A stretch of 39,151 bases of DNA, taken from positions 1 through 39,151 of the forward strand of contig CAIZWU010000210.1 in NCBI GenBank assembly GCA_903936775.1. The letters are read 5' to 3'. Position numbers and translations under genes: made by a program. The DNA comes from an uncultured bacterium. GTDB taxonomy: Bacteria; Verrucomicrobiota; Verrucomicrobiia; Verrucomicrobiales; V1-33. Below are positions 34,401 to 39,151 of the stretch, piece after piece. Each line of letters opens with the position of its first letter. Positions within the stretch are counted from its first letter, which is position 1. Below the pieces are notes generated by a model. It was not told where the DNA came from. It saw nothing but the letters and a program-made list of their open reading frames with translations, and searched no databases.

Positions 34401-36834
34401 AGTCGTCGTCCGCAAAATGAATCGGAAAGGCGGAAAAATCCCCCCGCACCGCCCAGTCCCATTGCAAACGCCAGGGCTCCCCCGCCGGGCCCGTGGCGCG
34501 GTAAATCAACAAGTGGTTGAAATAGACCCCGCCCTCCACCCGATAGCAGGAAATCGCGAGGGTGCGCCCGTCCGACTTGACATCGTTCCCATTGAACGAA
34601 GTCGCCCCCAGCAAAAGGCGCTGCGCCCGGTTGATTCCAGCCAGGCTTTCCCGGTCATAGCGGTAACATTCTACCGAGCCCAACCCCACCCCGTCCGGGT
34701 TGACGTCCGCGTCCCGCATCACAAAAAGCCAGCCCTGGCCTGCCGCCACATGGGTCACTGGCTTTTCCTCGTTAGGCAAGGCCAACGATTCACCCAGCCT
34801 CCCATCCAAGGCCAGCCCCATCGTCCCGGGTCGCAACAAAGCCTCCGCTTGGCTCCACGTGGCGCCCACCGCCTCCTCGTATTCCGGGAAATCGTCCTGC
34901 GCCGCCGCCACCGCCAGGCGAGCCGCCGGAGCCGCTCCACTCAGGGAAAAGTTAGCGGAAACCGCCGCCATATCCTGCACCTGAAAAGCGAGCGGCTGCG
35001 AGCTTGCCATGCTATCAAATCCCGCGACCTTCAGGCGCAGCGGCACCGCAGCTTCTCCCAGCACCGTGCCCGTCACCGGCTGCTGCTGCACCGTCACGAT
35101 GCTCTCTCCCAGCCCTTCCAACAGGGGCGTCGCCGATGTCGTCGCCACCGGCGCGGCATCGCTGTCCCGGATCACCAGCACCGCTTCCGCCGCCTGACCC
35201 GGAGCCACCGCCCGGAGACGCACCGTCTCCCGCCTCTCCACCAGCGCGTCCCCCAACAAAGTCACCTCAAGCCGCACCCGCGAAGCTCCCATCGGAATCA
35301 CCGCCGTGCCGCTCTGCTCCACAAAATCCAGCCCCGCCGCCGCGCTGCCAGCCGCCACTTCATAGCTGAAAAGTGTATCCGCCAGGGATGGCAGGGGCAG
35401 CTCAACGTAAAATTCCCCCGCCCCACTGCCCGAATCCGGTTCCGGCTGCGCCGTGGCCGCGATCGACAACTTGAACCGGTCGTCATCCCTCACCTCCACC
35501 GCCCCTCCCGGAAAAGCGCTCGTCAGCACCGCAGCCGCGCTATCAAAAGTCTTGGTGATGGAGACCAACACCCCCCGATCCCAAAGTAGATTTTGCCCAT
35601 AGCCCGCCACCGGCCCCGCGCGGGTGCCGGCGTCGCTCCACTCCGAGCGCTGCGTGGGTTTTCGCAAAAATAGCCTAACTGAGCCTTTGAAGTCGGTGCG
35701 GTGCGGTTCCGCGGATCGTCCCACCGCGACCCAATCTCCCGCCAGGGCCACGCTGAGGGATTCGCCCGGCTCCGCCGCCGGCACCGGCAGGAGGCCCACT
35801 TTGCTCCAGCCGCTGCCAGTCGCTTTTTTCTCGTGTATCTCTAAACCCGTCGGCTGCTGCACCGCCACCAAGCCCTCCGCCACCGCCACCGTCGGAGCCG
35901 TTCCCAACGTAGCCGCTGGAATAAAATAGGACGGGGCCCAAAGGTCCTCCGTCCCCGCCGCCCGCTCCCAAACTCGCAGCCCACCCGCCGCTAACGCCAC
36001 CGCGGTGCCCTCCCCTGTCGCCAGCGGGTTCTCCGAGCTCACCAAGCCACTCAGCCGCCACCCCGAGGCCGCCGCCGGGTCCTGGCGATACACCCGGCCG
36101 CGCTCCGCATCCGGCAGCAATAAGCGGTCACCTTCCAGAAACGGAGTCCCCGACTCCAGCACCGCCATCGTGCCCATTTTTCGCCAGCCTCCCACCGCTG
36201 CCGCATCGCGGTACCATGTGTTGAGGACGCCCGCCTGATTCATCACGATGACTTGTGGCGAGACCGCCACCGTCTCGTTAGCAAAGGGCGTCGACGCCGG
36301 ATCCGGCAAGGTCAGCGTGGCCACGAGGGTCAACTGGCCCGATTCCGCGCGCTCGTAGCTATCCACGAAGCGGCTCGTCCCCACGGTGCGCCGGGCCATC
36401 ACCACCCCATCCCTCCAATACATCACCTCCGCCCCCCCATTGTCACCGCTGAATTCCGGAACCAGCGCCGGTTCAGAAAGCGCCGCCGCCCAGTCCGCCA
36501 CCCCAAGGGGCCGCACCACCAGTCGCAGCGATCCCGATTCCTCGGCGACGACATCGGGCAGAATCGCTACCGGCACCTCCCCAGCGCCCAGTTGCCCAAA
36601 AAGCCCCCCCGCCGGAGTGAAATCGATGCCCGCCCGCAGCCGGTGCGGCAACAGCGCCCACCCCACTGTCCCCACCTGGCCCGCCGCAGGCCAATCATAA
36701 GCAAACTTCGCATAAACCGCGGCGCTGTCTTCCTCCGTCACCGGCGATCCCGTAACCTCCCATTCCGCCCGGGCCGTCCCCCCTGTCCATGCCGCCAAAC
36801 CCCCGAGAAGAAGACCTATCTGAAAACGGGACAT
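31468..36834 (-). CDS. Giant secreted Calx-beta/propeller protein
   Basis: From the ATG at 36834 the product is 1788 residues; a second ATG two codons earlier (36840) and an open extension to 36990 exist. The signal peptide is FQIGLLLGGLAAWTGGTARA. Residues about 120-440 look like an FG-GAP-type propeller (SVALAGDWVAVGRSAEP, GSVRLF). A Calx-beta domain is at about 468-561 and a second propeller-like region at about 680-920. Two more Calx-beta domains follow (about 1038-1121 and 1158-1248), then a galactose-binding-like jelly roll (about 1331-1521) and a cadherin-like domain. Near the end is DPDGDGWSNFLEYALM at about 1664. It is probably exported and calcium-stabilised; a role in adhesion or polymer binding is inference. 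Confidence 0.88.
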   Translation of the reverse strand: MSRFQIGLLLGGLAAWTGGTARAEWEVTGSPVTEEDSAAVYAKFAYDWPAAGQVGTVGWALLPHRLRAGIDFTPAGGLFGQLGAGEVPVAILPDVVAEESGSLRLVVRPLGVADWAAALSEPALVPEFSGDNGGAEVMYWRDGVVMARRTVGTSRFVDSYERAESGQLTLVATLTLPDPASTPFANETVAVSPQVIVMNQAGVLNTWYRDAAAVGGWRKMGTMAVLESGTPFLEGDRLLLPDAERGRVYRQDPAAASGWRLSGLVSSENPLATGEGTAVALAAGGLRVWERAAGTEDLWAPSYFIPAATLGTAPTVAVAEGLVAVQQPTGLEIHEKKATGSGWSKVGLLPVPAAEPGESLSVALAGDWVAVGRSAEPHRTDFKGSVRLFLRKPTQRSEWSDAGTRAGPVAGYGQNLLWDRGVLVSITKTFDSAAAVLTSAFPGGAVEVRDDDRFKLSIAATAQPEPDSGSGAGEFYVELPLPSLADTLFSYEVAAGSAAAGLDFVEQSGTAVIPMGASRVRLEVTLLGDALVERRETVRLRAVAPGQAAEAVLVIRDSDAAPVATTSATPLLEGLGESIVTVQQQPVTGTVLGEAAVPLRLKVAGFDSMASSQPLAFQVQDMAAVSANFSLSGAAPAARLAVAAAQDDFPEYEEAVGATWSQAEALLRPGTMGLALDGRLGESLALPNEEKPVTHVAAGQGWLFVMRDADVNPDGVGLGSVECYRYDRESLAGINRAQRLLLGATSFNGNDVKSDGRTLAISCYRVEGGVYFNHLLIYRATGPAGEPWRLQWDWAVRGDFSAFPIHFADDDYVAWGPYLLERSTGLGPWRLVNDGLGSMNLLPGITEILATDGERFIVGTSGLSQVKTYRRRRGANPGWDAKTTLRNRVGGVDYPFQRAKLSGKSLYLTDHEPRIRIFQEDASGNWLAEQTVPPSGTALEVDFATDASLVAGGVIYSRIGPIAAPWVETGRVPASAQNYLAAGSSEALVYLTLASDRSPGVRLYEPGMTLAIVDDESIVYSLAATGTVPLAGEESYGGEAVVSLRLVANRASPVAGSVRVRSRDNGSAVAGVDYASVDRVFPIPAGEIPNFTFPIRLFSDRLLEGSETLEFVLDPPVFGDVAPPASFVIRDPGVTGYAVAAGTAVLQEPRSGSLVQGLEIKLQCAFDRDVSFVPQINGSLSTAVLGTDFTLPRNPVVLAAGENVLRFPIQVLSDGLDEVAETITFTLSSSPFVPGLRFSGSATIDDAAVPGLLGDIGYQVAQGESLVADGEGHPVGVQFNDPSPPIGDYRIPLQPGWGTVEMEARGNFRATPFPNVIGEVGFAYQVRPAPARSFLDASSPLKYLHPVTGIDPGVAQPLFQANWHQIGFDDSAWASGSGTLSYGGLSLPALPPLPAGVTLATPPSGKRYTSYFRAEFSSDQAMVLPLRLQLYCDDAAIIYINGLPCGRTSNSTAANFAGAPDTYLMLSGGGGMTDLTEGTLQTVELGNIPLNAGANLLAISLHNTSATSSDLGLRLVAFGTSPGSDPVPVSLTVADSHRPPVGAADHFVVPQNAAFLSSDNSGQGLFANDHLVAASGNFYDTLTDLVVSPVSAGQLELIGRSGHFRYSPPAEFAGEAVFSYQIRDKDGLSDPVLVTLEVQPSQPFDLWRQQALAGGGPSAAQGADPDGDGWSNFLEYALMAPPGSGSAPEGIGPSLRPGSGGAMAFSVRVRQAADLAFSVEAAEGLESATWKTVYEGRGLNYRYLSPGYVLQSGGVAADSFDLTLAPAGGTGVVPRLFYRFRTSRITPQ

Positions 36835-36843
36835 TATCATATG

Positions 36844-37340
36844 GCTGAAAGGAGTTTGCTTTTTGCGGGTGGCGTCATCGGTGGGACGCAGACCGGGGAG
36901 AGGGGAGCGGAAAAATGCTGAAATTTGAGGGGAAATGATGAACCACAAGGAGAGAAGCGGTTCCGAACGGCTGAATTTGGCGGGTGGCATAGCGTGTCAG
37001 CTTGGTTCATGGTGCAGTTGGACGATACTTGAGCCTACCATCCCCGACCGCCTTGCCAAGATATTGTTTGGTAGCGGGTTTTGGGGCGATTTCGGCGGGT
37101 TGCTTCGAGCAGGTGGCCTTGGGCGTCAGCTGTATTCGAGGACGGGAGTGCGTCCATCTCCGGGATCGGTTTCCGGGGTTTTCCACCCCTTGCTGGTGGT
37201 TTGGTCCCAGAGTTCGGGCGTATCGGTTGGGGATTCGTCAGCGTCGGCTGTTATCCAAGCACGGATAGCCTGCCAGGGAGGTTCGATGGGCTCGAAGGTC
37301 TCGATTTGTGTAATTTAGCTGGGAAATTGCATTCCGTTTT
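36844..37340 (+). repeat. Dispersed repeat copy 4, long form with an interrupted tail
   Basis: GCTGAAAGGAGTTTGCTTTT to about 37075 aligns with copy 3, including TTTGAGGGG, ATGATGAACC, AGCGGTTCC, and CTTGAGCCTACCATCCCCGA with CCGCCTTGCCAA. The tail motif TAATTTAGCTGGGAAATTG appears only at 37311-37329. So about 235 bases (37076-37310) are present here that copy 3 lacks. The left edge is four bases from the giant gene's first possible start codon, so the gene's upstream region is made of repeat sequence. Copies 3 and 4 are direct repeats around that gene. Confidence 0.75.
37126..37314 (-). other. Open frame without a start codon inside repeat copy 4
   Basis: A 62-codon frame is open on the minus strand between stop codons and reads ITQIETFEPIEPPWQAIRAW, then ITADADESPTDTPELW, DQTTSKGWKTPETDPGDG and RTPVLEYS. 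It has ordinary amino acid composition and GC-rich third positions, unlike random frames. No ATG, GTG or TTG is available at its beginning. It may be the tail of a decayed gene. No family is recognised. Confidence 0.3.
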
Positions 37341-37444
37341 GACTCATGGGAGGTGGCATGCCCACGGTGTCATTCTTTTTGAGTCAACCACCCCCCTTGG
37401 CGCTTTTCCGGAATTCCGCTCCGGTGTCATTATTTATGAGTCAA
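37340..37444. promoter_or_regulatory. Three TGASTCA boxes, two within a repeated 22-mer
   Basis: GGTGTCATTCTTTTTGAGTC and its near copy (37366-37387 and 37423-37444) match at 20 of 22 positions. Each ends in TGAGTCA, and a further TGACTCA lies at 37340-37346. The heptamer is a near-palindrome, as expected for a dimeric regulator site. The nearest downstream gene is the sugar-binding protein at 37746, about 300 bases away. Function as an operator is inference. The bases from 37445 to 37745 show no convincing gene. Confidence 0.4.
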
Positions 37445-37745
37445 TGCGGCCGCCCGGGTTAATTCACGGCCGCGCTGGACACCAGAAAAAGTGCAGGGTA
37501 GCATGTTGATGATTTTCTCCTGAAATCCGATTCCTCCTCCAGCTCCAGCCCCTGCTTCACCTACTTTCATTACGGCCTGCTGCTGCGCTCCAGCGCTGGT
37601 GCCACCGCCCCCCTGTTCCCGCCATATCGCCATCCCCCTCCGCTTATGGTGCAGAAAACAAGCTGTCCCCTAACCGCCCAGGCCCTGTCCGCGGCGCTCC
37701 GGCGAACTGATCCCTCGGTCCGAATGCTCCTCACCCTTTACTCAT

Positions 37746-38630
37746 ATGAAACATCCACTCCGCTTCATCATTGTCCCCAAAGTCGCCCATCCGTGGTACG
37801 ATGACGTCCACCGCGGCGCGCGTGCGCAAGCCGCACTCCTCAGCCAGCAACTTGGGGTGGAGGTCACTGTCGAGTTCATGCCTCCGCCCCGCGCGGACGT
37901 GACGGCGCAGAATGAAACTCTGGAAAAGGCGGCGGCTTCCCGGCCAGCGGGTATTGCCGTGGATCCATTGGACACGTTGAATCACATGACGGCCATCAAC
38001 CGCATTCGGGAGCATGGCATTCCGGTGGTTCTTTTCGACGCGCCTTCACCGGAGCCCGGCATCACCAGCATTGGCAACAATTTCACCCAACAGGGAGTCA
38101 TTGCCGCTGAGCGATTGGTGTCTCTGTTGGGCGGGGCCGGCACGGTGGCCGTGATGCAGGGATATCCCACGGCTCCCAACCACAAAGAGCGTTACGACGC
38201 TCAGGTGGCCGTTTTAAAAAAGCATTCAGGCATCACGATCATCGACGGAGGCACTGACAACGACGACATCGCCACGGCTGAGTCAGAGGCAGCGGCCGTC
38301 CTGGCGGCCCATCCTGATCTTGATGGGTATCTGTGTTGTGACGCTTCCGGCCCGATTGGTATTGCCAACGCCATTCGGAAGGCAGGTCGGACCGGGCAGG
38401 TTAAAGTGGTGAGCATGGACGGCATCAAACCGATTTTGCTGGCAGTTAAGGAGGGGGTCATCGACTCCTCGTCGGCCACCCGGCCGGCCATGCAGGGGTC
38501 GATGTCCATTTTGATGCTGTGGCAGGCGTCACTCCGCATGCCGATGCCGCAGTCCATCGATACGGGTATTGAGGTGATTACGCGGGAAACGGTCGACGCG
38601 CTGCTGGCTGCGACCGACGAGGCGCACTAA
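37746..38630 (+). CDS. Sugar-binding-type periplasmic-binding-protein domain, no signal peptide
   Basis: The 294-residue product is a complete type I periplasmic-binding fold (Peripla_BP_4-like). It starts directly at strand 1 (LRFIIVPKVAHPWYDDVHRG) and has AGIAVDPLDTLNHMTAINRI, GIPVVLFDAPSP, GNNFTQQGVIAAERLVSLLG, DGYLCCDASGPIGIANAIRK and VVSMDGIKPILLAVKEGVID. ABC-type sugar-binding proteins normally carry a signal peptide, and LacI regulators an N-terminal helix-turn-helix; this protein has neither. No ATPase or permease gene is adjacent. It may be a cytoplasmic sensor, a truncated gene or a mis-exported relic. No good Shine-Dalgarno sequence precedes the ATG. Confidence 0.82.
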   Translation: MKHPLRFIIVPKVAHPWYDDVHRGARAQAALLSQQLGVEVTVEFMPPPRADVTAQNETLEKAAASRPAGIAVDPLDTLNHMTAINRIREHGIPVVLFDAPSPEPGITSIGNNFTQQGVIAAERLVSLLGGAGTVAVMQGYPTAPNHKERYDAQVAVLKKHSGITIIDGGTDNDDIATAESEAAAVLAAHPDLDGYLCCDASGPIGIANAIRKAGRTGQVKVVSMDGIKPILLAVKEGVIDSSSATRPAMQGSMSILMLWQASLRMPMPQSIDTGIEVITRETVDALLAATDEAH

Positions 38631-38705
38631 ATCTGAAAGCGGGCGACTACAAATTGACGATCAGGCAGCAAGTAATTGGCGCAACGGTAATGAGCGGGGG
38701 GAGAA

Positions 38706-39151
38706 TTACGCTGGGTTAAGATCTAGCTTTCCGGGAAAGAAGATGACCCGGATGCGCCGCCGAGACAGCCGAAGGCAAATCGGATGCATCAGATAGTTGA
38801 GGATGCCTTCGGCGTGTTTGTCGATCATATCCGCCGCTTTGACCAGCGGGGTAAGCTCCGTGGCCCGCGCGGTCTCCACCCCGTCCCAGAGGAACTTGAG
38901 TGCCCAGGCCACGGAAGTGTATTTCCAAAACCTGCGGAAGTTCTCCTTCAGCGCCCACGCGGTGCCGGTCTGCAGATCCTGGCCCAACAGACTGCGGAAT
39001 TCCGCGGCGGCCCGCTGGCACAAATTTTCCCGCCGCTTCAGCCAGAGATATTTGGTGTCAGTTAAGGTCTGGTTGCCGGCGGCGCTGAGTTGCCGGTGTT
39101 CCTGACGCCGGATTTTATCTACCGCCTCGTTGAGGTGTTTGATGATGTGGA
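38706..39151 (-). mobile_element. ISL3-family transposase remnant, internally deleted, 5' end off window
   Basis: The frame is open from the right edge and encodes about 147 residues to a TAA at 38706. It contains TGTAWALKENFRRFWKYTSV, LTPLVKAADMIDKHAEGILN, then YLMHPICLRLSRRRIRVIFF and PGKLDLNPA. The first part and the FF.GKLDL.P ending match ISL3-type transposases. Between NYLMHP and RRRIRVIFF, the usual segment with ITNA..EG.NSKIQ, which carries the last catalytic glutamate, is absent, so the protein should be inactive. No terminal inverted repeat could be identified in 38631-38705. Confidence 0.75.

Noticed and set aside
31972..36921. Several long plus-strand frames opposite the giant gene
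   Set aside because: They are rich in Arg, His and Pro, have no recognisable domains and lie opposite clear Calx-beta and jelly-roll coding sequence.
37430..37633. Minus-strand 67-codon frame in the gap before the sugar-binding gene
   Set aside because: It is Gly/Ala-rich, overlaps one of the TGASTCA repeats and matches no family; probably chance.
38633..38645. Possible fifth repeat copy starting TCTGAAAG after the sugar-binding gene
   Set aside because: Only the first eight bases match; the following sequence does not resemble the other copies.
1..39151. CRISPR arrays, tRNA and rRNA genes, integrase genes
   Set aside because: No regularly spaced repeats, cloverleaf-like segments or rRNA-like stretches were noticed, and no integrase-like protein is encoded.

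Overview
The window is GC-rich bacterial chromosome, most likely from a member of the Verrucomicrobiota. The gene families point there: a DUF1549/DUF1553 cytochrome protein paired with a DUF1501 protein, DUF1080 and CIA30 secreted proteins, Gfo/Idh/MocA oxidoreductases with a Tat-like signal, a very large Calx-beta exoprotein ending in a DPDGDG(W)SNFLEYAL-type motif, and a TonB-ExbB-ExbD system. Few genes have a visible Shine-Dalgarno sequence. No tRNA, rRNA or CRISPR array was seen. This assignment comes from family content only; no database search was possible.

Region 1 (1-2535, minus strand) is a MoxR ATPase, DUF58 protein and DUF4381-like protein operon that runs off the left edge. Region 2 (2.7-11.3 kb) is a mixed set: an ankyrin lipoprotein, an EamA transporter, a small DUF2132 protein, a Tat-exported Gfo/Idh oxidoreductase, an RlmI-like 23S rRNA methyltransferase, and a large multi-PAS sensor protein whose receiver and ATPase motifs are degenerate. 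Region 3 (11.7-20.6 kb) is envelope-oriented. It holds tonB-exbB-exbD plus a small membrane coiled-coil gene, two more coiled-coil membrane proteins on the opposite strand, a putative ABC exporter permease, and a divergent MacA/MacB-like efflux pair.

Region 4 (20.6-24.3 kb, minus strand) reads as one operon with gaps of about 30 bp between its first four genes: a sugar phosphate isomerase/epimerase, a secreted protein of unknown function, a Gfo/Idh oxidoreductase, queD, and a coiled-coil gene broken by a frameshift. Region 5 (24.4-30.9 kb) has a YwqK/MORN-like lipoprotein, then minus-strand DUF1080, CIA30, DUF1501 and DUF1549/DUF1553 genes. Secreted sugar-processing and PVC-type cytochrome/DUF1501 functions therefore cluster here.

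Region 6 (30.9-39.15 kb) is the most rearranged part. A truncated cytochrome-c-type gene end stops exactly where a dispersed repeat begins. A 1788-residue Calx-beta/propeller exoprotein gene follows, bracketed by two long direct copies of that repeat. Beyond it are a gene-poor stretch with repeated TGASTCA boxes, a solitary sugar-binding-type protein without a signal peptide, and an ISL3-family transposase remnant running off the right edge. The repeat family (four copies, at 25148, 26860, 31161 and 36844) is the clearest structure not explained by ordinary genes.
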